A stretch of 11,805 nucleotides of DNA, taken from assembly GCA_945869365.1 (NCBI GenBank), contig CAMBOW010000065.1, positions 1 through 11,805 of the forward strand, in the 5' to 3' direction. Below the pieces are notes generated by a model. It was not told the origin of the DNA, ran no database searches, and saw nothing but the letters and a program-made list of their open reading frames with translations. The DNA is from Flavobacterium psychrophilum (GTDB taxonomy: Bacteria > Bacteroidota > Bacteroidia > Flavobacteriales > Flavobacteriaceae). Every line of letters begins with the position of its first letter. Position 1 is the first letter of the stretch. A program made the position numbers and the translations under genes. Positions 1 through 8,141 of the stretch are shown piece by piece.

Positions 1-900
1 TTCAATCACCAAAACAACTTTTTCGCCCCAGGTTACATCGGGTTGTCCCACAATAAAAAATCGGTGTGGAATTTCGTGAGCCAATTTAATCTCAATCAAT
101 TCGGGGAAAACTTTTACACCTCCCGTATTGATCATATTATCCAACCGGCCTATAAACGCAAACTGGGTTGAATTGATTAATTCGACAATATCATTGGTAA
201 CCAATAGTTCGTGGGTAATTCGTGGCGCTTTAATACACAAACATTGGTTTATATTGACACTAAATTGCACGCCAGGCAAGGCTGTAAAATAAGTTTCTCG
301 CACTGACTTTACCGCTATATGTGTAACTGTTTCAGTCATGCCATATGATTCGTAGGCGTTGATGCCTTTGTCGATCAGTTTTGTACACAAAGCTGAAGAC
401 AAAGGAGCCCCTCCAATTAATAGTAGTTTAATTTGGTGAATTTTAGCAATCGAATTGGCCACTTGTAACGGAATCATAGCCGCAAAATCATAGGGTTTTT
501 CTACTTTTTGTAATGGTTTAGTTTGTGGGAATATAACATCCAACTGCCAGCCCAATTGCAGCGCGCGCACCAACATCATTTTCCCAGCGATAAACTGGAC
601 TGACATACACAATAGGGCCGAAATTCCGGCGCCTAACTGAAAAAATTGTGCGGTTGCTTTGGCCGATTCAACTAGGGCCTGTTTGGGGAGAGTAATCTTT
701 TTGGGTGGTCCTGTTGTACCCGAAGTTGTGAGTACCAAGGTATCGGATTCGTCAAACCAATTGAGCAAAAACAAACCAATCTGTTGTTCGGATTCGTCAC
801 CTTCTTTGATGTAGGCATACGCCACGCGAGATAAGTCGGCTTGGGTAAACGAAAATCCGTTGAGGGTAAACTGCGGATGAACAAATTGGTAGTCTGCCAT
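1..900 (-). CDS. menE: o-succinylbenzoate-CoA ligase, C-terminus beyond window
   Basis: Adenylate-forming ligase that activates o-succinylbenzoate with ATP and joins it to CoA, a cytoplasmic step of menaquinone synthesis. The visible 300 residues run open from ATG at 900 to the window edge. They carry the phosphate-binding loop TTSGTTGPPK (residues 58-67), the acyl-adenylate motif YGMTE (186-190) and the hinge region GRLDNMINTGGVKVFPE (251-267). The short N-terminus, with the ATP loop already near residue 60, fits the compact MenE of Bacteroidetes rather than a full-length acyl-CoA synthetase. The catalytic lysine of the C-terminal lid should lie to the left of the window. The gene starts 15 bases after the CPBP protease stop, so the two are probably cotranscribed. 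The family is certain. The MenE assignment over another short AMP-binding ligase rests on length and the overall pattern, without other men genes in view. Confidence 0.87.
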   Translation of the reverse strand, partial: MADYQFVHPQFTLNGFSFTQADLSRVAYAYIKEGDESEQQIGLFLLNWFDESDTLVLTTSGTTGPPKKITLPKQALVESAKATAQFFQLGAGISALLCMSVQFIAGKMMLVRALQLGWQLDVIFPQTKPLQKVEKPYDFAAMIPLQVANSIAKIHQIKLLLIGGAPLSSALCTKLIDKGINAYESYGMTETVTHIAVKSVRETYFTALPGVQFSVNINQCLCIKAPRITHELLVTNDIVELINSTQFAFIGRLDNMINTGGVKVFPELIEIKLAHEIPHRFFIVGQPDVTWGEKVVLVIE

Positions 901-915
901 TAGTAGATGAACTGG

Positions 916-1836
916 TTAGTTTGAACTGGTTATGTTTCCAGTTAATTTTTCTTTCCAATTGGTCCAGTTGTATTTTTTACTCAACACAAAAAGCACAAGG
1001 GGATATATAATAAATACCGGCAACAACACATCAAACGTAATTTCGGGCTCTGATACATCTTTGAGTAGAGAATGGGTTTGAAAAACAGACCATGAAGAGG
1101 TAACCAACAAGGCGCCTATTAAATTATTGGCTGCATGAAAGCCCATCGCCAATTCTATCCCGTCATCGAGTAAGGTAAATAAGCCCAGTAACAGGCCTGT
1201 TCCGATATAATAAATTAAAATACTGTAGCCCATTTTTTCTACTTCGGGGTTTAGGATATGCATGCCTCCAAAAATAAGCGAAGTGAGGAGTAACGGAAAC
1301 CATTTGTTGCCCGCCAAATTGCCAAATCCTTGCATCAAATAGCCCCTGAAAATTAATTCTTCGCAACTGGTTTGTATGGGTAACATGACACCAGCAACCA
1401 ACACTAAAAGTATAAACGACGGCCAATTCAAGTTGAACACATAATCGGTTGGGCGCAGCAAATAATCTAATGATGTAGTGAACACAACCACTGATGCCCA
1501 TAAGCCAAAAGCAAAAAAGAAACGGCTCCATCGAATAGTTCCAAACGGATTAATCAACGATACAAAAGATTGCTTGTGGATCCATTTTACTACAAAATAC
1601 AAACCAATGATTCCGCCAACAAAAGTTAAACTCATGAGAAACAAGGAAAGGTTGGAGTCTAACACATTTAAAATATCTGTGGTAGAGAGTTGAGCCAAAT
1701 TGGTAGTATTTGGAGATAAAAATACAGCCAAAATTAAAGGAATTTGTGCCAAAGAGGAGGCCAATATAACAAATATAGAACCAATGAGGTACTTCCAAAA
1801 TTTGTTTTCTTTTTTGATTGCTTGTTCAATAAACAT
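916..1836 (-). CDS. CPBP family glutamic intramembrane protease
   Basis: Membrane-embedded protease of the CPBP (CAAX protease / bacteriocin-processing, Rce1-like) family, 306 residues from ATG at 1836. Several hydrophobic segments are visible. All the family motifs are intact: EExxxR (CEELIFRG, residues 159-164 in this start), FxxxH (FGGMH) and HxxxN (HAANN). The glutamates and histidines form the active site. The substrate is unknown; relatives process prenylated or leader peptides, cleave anti-sigma factors or confer bacteriocin immunity. An in-frame ATG at 1929 would add 31 residues, of mixed and partly hydrophobic composition. I chose the internal ATG because MFIEQAIKKENKFW followed by a transmembrane segment is the usual N-terminus. 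No convincing promoter was found upstream. menE follows after 15 bases, which suggests one transcript. Confidence 0.88.
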   Translation of the reverse strand: MFIEQAIKKENKFWKYLIGSIFVILASSLAQIPLILAVFLSPNTTNLAQLSTTDILNVLDSNLSLFLMSLTFVGGIIGLYFVVKWIHKQSFVSLINPFGTIRWSRFFFAFGLWASVVVFTTSLDYLLRPTDYVFNLNWPSFILLVLVAGVMLPIQTSCEELIFRGYLMQGFGNLAGNKWFPLLLTSLIFGGMHILNPEVEKMGYSILIYYIGTGLLLGLFTLLDDGIELAMGFHAANNLIGALLVTSSWSVFQTHSLLKDVSEPEITFDVLLPVFIIYPLVLFVLSKKYNWTNWKEKLTGNITSSN

Positions 1837-1933
1837 AGGAAAATCTTTTAGTATGGTAGGTTCGAATGTACTGATTTTAGTTGAACTACAAAACAAGATA
1901 CTGCGCAAAAACTTTCTTAAAATTAACATATAA

Positions 1934-1968
1934 TTTCGGGTACCCTTTTAAACCAAAAACTATATTTG
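1934..1968 (+). promoter_or_regulatory. Bacteroidetes-type promoter for the beta-barrel gene
   Basis: TATATTTG at 1961-1968 matches the flavobacterial -7 consensus TAnnTTTG exactly. The upstream element is weak: TTTC at 1934-1937, 23 bases away, instead of TTG or TTTG. Transcription would start near 1973, giving a leader of about 25 bases to the ATG at 1999. An in-frame TTG start at 1966 would lie inside the -7 element, so the position also helps to fix the gene start. Confidence 0.6.
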
Positions 1969-1998
1969 CGCTTGTATAAAATTGTTAAAACCCCTTTC

Positions 1999-4461
1999 AT
2001 GAAATACCTATACCGTTGTTGGTTTGTACTTGTTTTTTTTCTCTCTATTTCTGTCTCTGCTCAAGATAAATCAGCAAAAAAAATAAAATTAAAAGGCACT
2101 GTTGTTGAGAAAGTAAGCAAGCAAACATTAGAATACGCAACCATTTCATTAGTAAATCCTATTTCAGCAAAAATTGAAGGCGGCGGAATAACCAACAACA
2201 AAGGAGAGTTTGAAGTGGTAATTCCTGCTGGACTATACGACTTAAAAATAGAGTTCATTTCCTTTAAAACTAGCCTATATAAAAATCAGAACTATTCCGA
2301 AAGTAAAAATTTGGGGCAGTTGGTTCTTGAAGAAGATTTTACCCAATTGAATCAAGTTGAAGTGCGTGCCGAAAAAAGCACTGTAGAAATAAAGCTCGAT
2401 AAAAAAGTGTACAACGTAGGCCAAGATTTATTGGTTAAAGGCGGAACAGTAAGTGACGTATTAGACAATATTCCCTCGGTAACTGTTGATGTTGAAGGAA
2501 ATGTTGCGCTGCGAGGCAATGAAAATGTTCGAATCCTTATAGATGGCAAACCCACCAATGCCATTAATATTTCGGAAGCGTTGCGGCTGATTCCGGCTGA
2601 TGCAATAGACAAAGTAGAAGTAATCACGAATCCGTCGGCGCGTTACGATGCTGAAGGTGGTGGTGGAATTTTGAATATTATTTTAAAAAAAGGCAAAAAC
2701 CAGGGAATCAACGGAACAGTTTTGGCTTCGGTTGGATCACCTGAAAGCTCAAGCCTATCGGGAAATTTTAATGCAAAAAGCGAATTGGCAAACTTTTTCA
2801 CGACCATTGGTTACAACAAACGCAATGGTCCGGGAAACACCCTTATTAACCAACAGAATTTTGACAACAGCAATAATTTAGTTTCTTATATTGAAGAAAG
2901 ACGCAACAACCAACGTTTGTCAGAGGGGTTTAATAGTATAGTAGGAATCGAATTATTCTTAGACAAAACCAGTTCTTGGACAAACTCGATTTCCATTCGC
3001 AAAAACAAGGGCAGTAACCCTGAAAATGTACTCTACAACGAGTACTTGCCCGCTGGAGATTATTACAAGTCCGGACGATTTAACGACCTCAAACGGTCTA
3101 CTAAAAATGCTGAATTCAATACAAACTTTATAAAGAATTTTAAATCTGCTGGGCATAAGTTCACCATTGACGGCTCATTTTCGGTGAGTAATGAGTATGA
3201 AAATTCTAGTATTTTAGGCACCGACATCTTGCCCGTATTTGCCGTGATCTCGAATGAAATTACAAGCAACACTCAGATTCAGAGTCGTAACTTAATACAA
3301 ACCGATTATGTCTATCCGTTTGGAAAAAGTCAATTTGAAGCAGGATTTAGAGGTAATTATTCCTCTTTATTTTATGATTTTAATGTGAAAGAAGATCTAC
3401 TGGGCAACGGAACATTTACTACAAACCCATTTGTGACAGGCATATTAGATTACCAAGAAAACGTAACGGCCGCCTACAGCCAATATGGATCAAAATACAA
3501 TAAAATTTCCTACCTAATTGGCCTCCGTATGGAAGACTCCTACATTGTAATTGATCAAATCTCAACTGGAATAAGCAATACAAAACGATATGTGAATTAC
3601 TTTCCGAGTGTGTTTTTAAATTATACAATCAAAGAAGGAACAAATGTTACCTTGAGTTATAGCAAACGTATCAATCGTCCCAGAGATCGATTTATCAATC
3701 CATTTTCATCCTATTCGAGTAACATCAACTTGTTTTTTGGAAATCCGGATTTAGACCCTGCGTTGAGTGATGTGTATGAGATTGCAATTCTTAAAAAATG
3801 GAAAAAAGTGACGTTCAACAGTTCTGTATATCTAAATAATACAAGCAATTCATTTCAAATTGTTCGAAAAGAACGCGGCGATTTCATTAATGGAATTCCT
3901 GTAATAATCAACACTCCCTTTAATTTAACTACCGACAACAAAATTGGTTTTGAATTTACCTTGAATTACTCCCCGTACAAATGGTGGAAATTGAATTCTA
4001 ATTTCAACTTTTTCCAAAACAAAACCAATGGACGCTATTCCTACACCCGAACAACCGGTGAGGTAGTTAATATTGATTTCAACAATTCGGCTAGTAGTTG
4101 GTTTACTCGACTCTCTTCAAAAATTAACTTGCCCTACAAAATTGATTGGCAAACCAATTTTACATACTACGGCGAACAAAAAACGGCGCAAGGACGGTCG
4201 TTGGGGATTGCTAGTGCGAATATTGGTTTCAGTAAAGATGTGCTTAAAGAAAAAGGAACGTTGGCCTTGAATGTGAATGATATATTTAATTCCCGCAAAC
4301 GAATCAATGATTTGGTGTTGCCCAATGTGAACTCCTATAGTGAAATGCAATGGAGCCAGCGTCAAATAACCTTGTCATTTACGTACCGTTTTAACAAATT
4401 AAAAACCGATAAGGAAAAATCACCAAAACGAGACAGCGAAGGTGGTGGAGACGAATTCTAA
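1999..4461 (+). CDS. TonB-receptor-like outer membrane beta-barrel protein
   Basis: Outer-membrane protein of 820 residues. The order is: signal peptide (1-21, ending SVSA before Q22); carboxypeptidase-regulatory-like beta-sandwich domain (about 30-110, starting LKGTVVEK); receptor plug (about 125-230, with VSDVLDNIPSV, VRILIDGKP and the end motif YDAEGGGGILNIILKKG); then a long barrel (about 240-799) of the OMP_b-brl_3 type, ending FTYRFN. A polar 21-residue tail with a GGG run follows and ends in phenylalanine. Such proteins resemble TonB-dependent receptors, but the substrate cannot be read from the sequence, and no SusD-like partner or sugar enzyme is adjacent. The gene stands alone, with its own promoter and a terminator right after the stop. 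ATG 1999 is preferred to an upstream in-frame TTG at 1966, because it gives a clean signal peptide and the TTG lies inside the promoter. Confidence 0.9.
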   Translation: MKYLYRCWFVLVFFLSISVSAQDKSAKKIKLKGTVVEKVSKQTLEYATISLVNPISAKIEGGGITNNKGEFEVVIPAGLYDLKIEFISFKTSLYKNQNYSESKNLGQLVLEEDFTQLNQVEVRAEKSTVEIKLDKKVYNVGQDLLVKGGTVSDVLDNIPSVTVDVEGNVALRGNENVRILIDGKPTNAINISEALRLIPADAIDKVEVITNPSARYDAEGGGGILNIILKKGKNQGINGTVLASVGSPESSSLSGNFNAKSELANFFTTIGYNKRNGPGNTLINQQNFDNSNNLVSYIEERRNNQRLSEGFNSIVGIELFLDKTSSWTNSISIRKNKGSNPENVLYNEYLPAGDYYKSGRFNDLKRSTKNAEFNTNFIKNFKSAGHKFTIDGSFSVSNEYENSSILGTDILPVFAVISNEITSNTQIQSRNLIQTDYVYPFGKSQFEAGFRGNYSSLFYDFNVKEDLLGNGTFTTNPFVTGILDYQENVTAAYSQYGSKYNKISYLIGLRMEDSYIVIDQISTGISNTKRYVNYFPSVFLNYTIKEGTNVTLSYSKRINRPRDRFINPFSSYSSNINLFFGNPDLDPALSDVYEIAILKKWKKVTFNSSVYLNNTSNSFQIVRKERGDFINGIPVIINTPFNLTTDNKIGFEFTLNYSPYKWWKLNSNFNFFQNKTNGRYSYTRTTGEVVNIDFNNSASSWFTRLSSKINLPYKIDWQTNFTYYGEQKTAQGRSLGIASANIGFSKDVLKEKGTLALNVNDIFNSRKRINDLVLPNVNSYSEMQWSQRQITLSFTYRFNKLKTDKEKSPKRDSEGGGDEF

Positions 4462-4463
4462 TC

Positions 4464-4500
4464 AAAAAAAAAGGAACTATAAATACTAGTTCCTTTTTTT
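4464..4500. terminator. Bidirectional rho-independent terminator
   Basis: GGAACTA at 4473-4479 pairs with TAGTTCC at 4487-4493 around a 7-base loop. A run of A before the stem and a run of T after it extend the pairing and provide a U tract on both strands. It starts 3 bases after the beta-barrel stop and lies just beyond the stop of the convergent small gene, so it can serve both. Confidence 0.88.
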
Positions 4501-4511
4501 TTGCAATAAGC

Positions 4512-4676
4512 TTAAGCTGATTGTTCTTTTTTTGCTTTTCTTTCCTTGTACATTTCCCATAAAGCACCTCCTATCCAATACTGGACAAAAGCTACTAAGA
4601 AAAACATCAACCAAAAACCGATGGTTAAGATGGTTAAGAAAAGTAAAAAGCCTAAATACTGTTGAAATTCAAACAT
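4512..4676 (-). CDS. Small membrane protein, function unknown
   Basis: Predicted 54-residue protein starting MFEFQQYLGFLLF. After about seven residues comes a hydrophobic stretch of some 35 residues (residues 8-42), long enough for one long or two short membrane helices. A strongly basic and acidic tail (MYKERKAKKEQSA) follows. I do not recognise a named family. Support for a real gene comes from its context: a good TAnnTTTG promoter just upstream, a terminator just downstream, and no competing gene on either strand. An in-frame ATG at 4706 would add ten residues, but it overlaps the -7 element, so the ATG at 4676 (leader of about 20 nt) is the likelier start. A comparable short protein could act as a membrane-complex subunit or anchor; this is only a guess. 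Confidence 0.65.
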   Translation of the reverse strand: MFEFQQYLGFLLFLTILTIGFWLMFFLVAFVQYWIGGALWEMYKERKAKKEQSA

Positions 4677-4703
4677 GTTTTCCGGAATTTTTTGAATTAG
4701 AAA

Positions 4704-4734
4704 CAAATGTAAGTGTATTATTTTTTCTTACCAA
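4704..4734 (-). promoter_or_regulatory. Promoter of the small membrane protein gene
   Basis: On the minus strand, TTG (4732-4734), 20 bases, then TACATTTG (4704-4711) gives a full match to TTG-N17-23-TAnnTTTG. Transcription would begin near 4698, about 20 bases before the ATG at 4676. Confidence 0.62.
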
Positions 4735-4773
4735 TTAAAAGCAAATCAAATTTTTTAAAATAACATTTATGCC

Positions 4774-4781
4774 TAAATTTG
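4774..4781 (+). promoter_or_regulatory. Candidate -7 element for fumC
   Basis: TAAATTTG matches TAnnTTTG exactly and lies about 66 bases before the fumC ATG. No TTG sits at the right distance upstream, only a T run at 4751-4756. A second, weaker candidate, TACATTTA at 4820-4827, is closer to the gene but lacks a correctly spaced upstream element. The leader before the ATG is A-rich with no Shine-Dalgarno sequence. Confidence 0.45.
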
Positions 4782-4847
4782 ACTGAAATTTACACAGCCA
4801 ATTTGAGTGAATATGTCCTTACATTTAGTCCTTAAAAATACGTAAAA

Positions 4848-6245
4848 ATGAAATTTAGAATCGAAAAAGACACCATGGGTGAAGTGCAGGTTCCTGCCGA
4901 TAAATACTGGGGTGCACAAACCGAACGCTCGCGCAATAATTTTAAAATTGGACCATCGGCTTCTATGCCCAAAGAAATCATTGAAGGTTTTGCTTACTTG
5001 AAAAAAGCAGCAGCATTTGCCAATCACGAATTGGGGGTTTTACCCGCCGAAAAAAGAGACGCTATTGCAGCGGTGTGTGATGAAATTTTAGCCGGAGAAC
5101 TAGCCGATCAATTTCCACTTGTAATCTGGCAAACGGGATCGGGAACCCAAAGCAATATGAATGTGAATGAGGTAATCGCCAATCGTGCTCAGGTTTTGGC
5201 CGGATTTGGCATTGGCGAAGGCGAACAACTCATCAAAGCCAACGACGACGTAAATAAATCCCAATCGTCTAACGATACTTTTCCAACCGGCATGCACATA
5301 GCTGCTTATAAAGCGGTAGTAAGTACCACCATTCCCGGTGTGGAGAAGTTGCGCAATACATTAGACCAAAAAGCAAAAGCCTATGCCCAGGTAGTGAAAA
5401 TTGGGAGAACCCACCTCATGGATGCCACTCCCCTCACCTTGGGACAAGAACTTTCCGGGTATGTAGCCCAATTGGATTATGGCTTAAAAGCAGTAAAAAA
5501 TACCTTGGCGCATTTAGCTGAAGTTGCCCTTGGCGGAACAGCTGTAGGCACCGGATTGAACACTCCTGCAGGCTATGATGTAACTGTTGCCCAATACATC
5601 GCTCAATTTACAGGGTTACCATTTGTAACAGCCCCCAACAAATTTGAAGCCTTGGCCTCTCACGACGCCATTGTGGAAGCGCATGGCGCTTTGAAACAAT
5701 TGGCGGTTTCGCTCAATAAGATTGCCAATGACATTCGGATGTTGGCCTCTGGTCCTCGTTCTGGGATTGGTGAAATTATAATTCCAGAAAACGAACCGGG
5801 ATCATCGATCATGCCCGGAAAAGTAAATCCTACCCAGTGCGAAGCTTTAACCATGGTCTGCGCCCAAGTAATCGGGAATGACGTGGCGATCAGCGTGGGT
5901 GGCATGCAAGGACACTATGAATTGAATGTATTTAAACCGGTCATGGCGGCCAATTTCTTGCAATCGGCACGATTACTGGGTGATGCCTGTGTATCGTTTG
6001 AAGAGCATTGCGCAAGCGGCATCGAGCCCAACTACAAACGCATCCAAGAATTGGTAGATAACTCTTTGATGCTGGTTACGGCTTTGAATACCAAAATTGG
6101 CTATTACAAATCGGCTGAGATTGCACAAACCGCACACAAAAATGGCACCACCTTAAAAGAAGAAGCCGTGCGTTTGGGTTATGTAACCCCCGAAGACTTT
6201 GATGCCTGGGTAAAACCCGAAGAAATGGTGGGGAGTTTAAAATAG
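4848..6245 (+). CDS. fumC: Fumarate hydratase, class II
   Basis: Iron-independent fumarase of the TCA cycle, interconverting fumarate and L-malate in the cytoplasm as a homotetramer. The 465 residues match the usual class II length. Visible motifs are the substrate loop [10 protein letters not shown] (96-105), SSNDTFPT (140-147), the catalytic base region [16 protein letters not shown] (186-201, His189) and the superfamily signature [11 protein letters not shown] (318-328, with the catalytic serine in the loop). All key residues are present, so it should be active. The class II signatures and N-terminus [13 protein letters not shown] argue against the related aspartase, argininosuccinate lyase and adenylosuccinate lyase. 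It is a single-gene unit: a separate promoter lies upstream and a terminator starts 23 bases after the stop. The next gene, rpsA, is convergent. Confidence 0.96.
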   Translation: MKFRIEKDTMGEVQVPADKYWGAQTERSRNNFKIGPSASMPKEIIEGFAYLKKAAAFANHELGVLPAEKRDAIAAVCDEILAGELADQFPLVIWQTGSGTQSNMNVNEVIANRAQVLAGFGIGEGEQLIKANDDVNKSQSSNDTFPTGMHIAAYKAVVSTTIPGVEKLRNTLDQKAKAYAQVVKIGRTHLMDATPLTLGQELSGYVAQLDYGLKAVKNTLAHLAEVALGGTAVGTGLNTPAGYDVTVAQYIAQFTGLPFVTAPNKFEALASHDAIVEAHGALKQLAVSLNKIANDIRMLASGPRSGIGEIIIPENEPGSSIMPGKVNPTQCEALTMVCAQVIGNDVAISVGGMQGHYELNVFKPVMAANFLQSARLLGDACVSFEEHCASGIEPNYKRIQELVDNSLMLVTALNTKIGYYKSAEIAQTAHKNGTTLKEEAVRLGYVTPEDFDAWVKPEEMVGSLK

Positions 6246-6267
6246 ACTTTCATTCCTATAAAATTAA

Positions 6268-6297
6268 ATACCTGCTATACACGGCAGGTATTTTTTT
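6268..6297 (+). terminator. Terminator of fumC
   Basis: ATACCTGC (6268-6275) pairs with GCAGGTAT (6284-6291) around an 8-base loop, followed by a run of seven T. It lies 23 bases past the fumC stop. Confidence 0.9.
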
Positions 6298-6314
6298 GCA
6301 TCAAAATAAGTCAT

Positions 6315-6345
6315 AAAAAAAGCCCCACTTTGCAGCGGGGCTTTT
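6315..6345 (-). terminator. Terminator of rpsA
   Basis: AAAAGCCCC (6318-6326) pairs with GGGGCTTTT (6337-6345) around a 10-base loop. On the minus strand the stem is followed by a run of seven T, 21 bases past the rpsA stop. The shorter T run on the plus strand may give weak backup termination for fumC. Confidence 0.88.
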
Positions 6346-6365
6346 CTACTTATGAGAATGAAAAA

Positions 6366-8141
6366 TTATTTCTTTTCTTTCTTTTCCATTTTAGCTTTCA
6401 AATCGGCCAAAATATCATTGTTATCACCCAAAGTGGCAGCTGGAGCGTTGGTGTTGTTGTTTGAGGTCGACTCAACAACTGCTTTCACATTTTTCTCCTC
6501 TTCTTCACGGAAAATAGCCGTGTGTGAAGCTACTACTCGTTTGAATTCTTTGTTGAACTCAATTACTTTGAAATCGGCAACTTCGCCTTTTTTCAATTTC
6601 TTCCCGTCTTCTTTTTCTAAGTGACGAGTTGGAATAAAGGCAACGATATCATCACCAAATTCTACTGTAGCTCCTTTGTCAACGATTTCAGCGATAGTTC
6701 CGTTGTGCACAGTTCCTACAGCAAATGAAGCTTCGTATTTATCCCAAGGATTTTCAGTAGTTTGTTTGTGACCTAAAGACAATTTACGTCCGTCTACGTC
6801 TAATTCTAAAACTACTACATCTAATTTTTCACCTACATTGATGAATTCAGATGGGTGTTTGATTTTCTTAGTCCAAGACAAGTCAGAAATGTAAATCAAT
6901 CCGTCGATACCTTCTTCTAATTCTACGAAAATTCCAAAGTTGGTAAAGTTTCTCACGATACCAGAATGTCTAGAACCAACAGGGTATTTAGAAGTAATAT
7001 CAGTCCAAGGATCTTGTGACATTTGTTTGATACCCAAAGACATTTTACGATCTTCTCTATCTAAAGTTAAGATTACTGCTTCTACTACATCACCTACTTT
7101 TACGAAATCTTGAGCACTACGCAAGTGAGTAGACCAAGACATTTCAGAAACGTGGATCAATCCTTCAACACCTTCAGCTACTTCGATAAATGCACCGTAA
7201 TCAGCGATTACCACTACTTTACCTTTTACTTTGTCACCAATTTTCAAGTCGGCATTCAAGGCATCCCATGGGTGAGCATTCAATTGTTTCAATCCTAATT
7301 GGATACGTGTTTTCTCGTCATCAAAGTCAAGAATTACTACATTCAATTTTTGGTCTAATTCTAATACTTCACTTGGGTGATTAATTCTGCTCCAAGATAA
7401 ATCGGTAATGTGAATCAATCCATCAACACCTCCTAAGTCAATAAATACACCGTAAGAAGTGATGTTTTTCACCACACCTTCGAGTACTTGACCTTTTTGT
7501 AATTGACCGATGATTTCTTTTTTCTGTACTTCGATGTCTGCTTCGATAAGCGCTTTGTGCGATACCACTACATTTTTGAATTCGTGGTTGATTTTCACCA
7601 CTTTGAATTCCATCATTTTGTTTACGTATACATCGTAATCACGGATTGGTTTCACATCAATTTGTGAACCTGGTAAGAACGCTTCGATACCAAATACGTC
7701 TACGATCATACCACCTTTAGTTCTGCATTTCACGAAACCATTTACGATTTCGCCTGTTTCGTTAGCCGAAATAACGCGATCCCATGATTTGATAGTTCTT
7801 GCTTTTCTGTGAGACAATACCAATTGACCTGTTTTGTCCTCACGGATGTCAATCAATACTTCTACTTTGTCACCCACTTTTAAGTTTGGGTTGTAACGGA
7901 ATTCATTCAACGAAATAACGCCTTCAGATTTCGCGTTGATGTCTACGATAGCATCACGGTCTGTGATACGAACGACAACACCTTCTACTACTTCTTCTTG
8001 ATCAGTATCAATAAATGTTTTTGATACTAATTCTTCAAATTCTTGTAAGTTTTTTTCATCTACTGCATCAATTCCTTCTTGGAAATTGTGCCAGTTAAAA
8101 CTGCTTAAAAACTCTTCTTGTGATTTTTGTAATTCAGACAT
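6366..8141 (-). CDS. rpsA: 30S ribosomal protein S1
   Basis: RNA-binding protein of the small ribosomal subunit that captures mRNA for initiation. The 591 residues contain six S1 (OB-fold) domains, at about 50-114, 128-198, 216-286, 301-374, 386-461 and 473-542. Domains 3-5 have the clearest signature (GVFIDL..GLIHITDLSW, GAFIEV..GLIHVSEMSW, GIFVEL..GLIYISDLSW). Domains 1, 2 and 6 are more divergent, as is usual for the ribosome-binding and terminal domains. The C-terminus is a low-complexity linker (NNNTNAPAATLGDNN) and a basic helix ending MEKKEKK. In Bacteroidetes, where most genes lack Shine-Dalgarno sequences, S1 binding to A/U-rich leaders is expected to matter more. The gene is transcribed alone from a strong promoter over a leader of about 110 nt. 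The start at 8141 is preceded by an A/U-rich stretch with no Shine-Dalgarno sequence. Confidence 0.97.
   Translation of the reverse strand: MSELQKSQEEFLSSFNWHNFQEGIDAVDEKNLQEFEELVSKTFIDTDQEEVVEGVVVRITDRDAIVDINAKSEGVISLNEFRYNPNLKVGDKVEVLIDIREDKTGQLVLSHRKARTIKSWDRVISANETGEIVNGFVKCRTKGGMIVDVFGIEAFLPGSQIDVKPIRDYDVYVNKMMEFKVVKINHEFKNVVVSHKALIEADIEVQKKEIIGQLQKGQVLEGVVKNITSYGVFIDLGGVDGLIHITDLSWSRINHPSEVLELDQKLNVVILDFDDEKTRIQLGLKQLNAHPWDALNADLKIGDKVKGKVVVIADYGAFIEVAEGVEGLIHVSEMSWSTHLRSAQDFVKVGDVVEAVILTLDREDRKMSLGIKQMSQDPWTDITSKYPVGSRHSGIVRNFTNFGIFVELEEGIDGLIYISDLSWTKKIKHPSEFINVGEKLDVVVLELDVDGRKLSLGHKQTTENPWDKYEASFAVGTVHNGTIAEIVDKGATVEFGDDIVAFIPTRHLEKEDGKKLKKGEVADFKVIEFNKEFKRVVASHTAIFREEEEKNVKAVVESTSNNNTNAPAATLGDNNDILADLKAKMEKKEKK

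Noticed and set aside
1163..1531. 122-codon open frame on the minus strand within the CPBP gene
   Set aside because: It lies wholly inside the CPBP coding region in another frame. The CPBP frame carries all the family motifs, while this one has no recognisable domain.
1837..1960. Promoter for the CPBP-menE pair
   Set aside because: Only partial matches to TAnnTTTG were found on the minus strand, none with a correctly spaced TTG, so no site is annotated although one must exist.
1966..4461. Polysaccharide utilisation (SusC/SusD) locus
   Set aside because: The barrel protein is about 820 residues and of the OMP_b-brl_3 type. No SusD-like lipoprotein, glycoside hydrolase or regulator is adjacent.
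6352..6624. 90-codon plus-strand frame rich in F and S
   Set aside because: It is antisense to the lysine- and glutamate-rich C-terminus of S1, which generates such frames on the opposite strand, and begins just after the rpsA terminator hairpin.
6500..8000. DNA-level tandem duplication inside rpsA
   Set aside because: The repetition is the six ancient S1 protein domains. Their nucleotide sequences are well diverged, so this is not a recent duplication.
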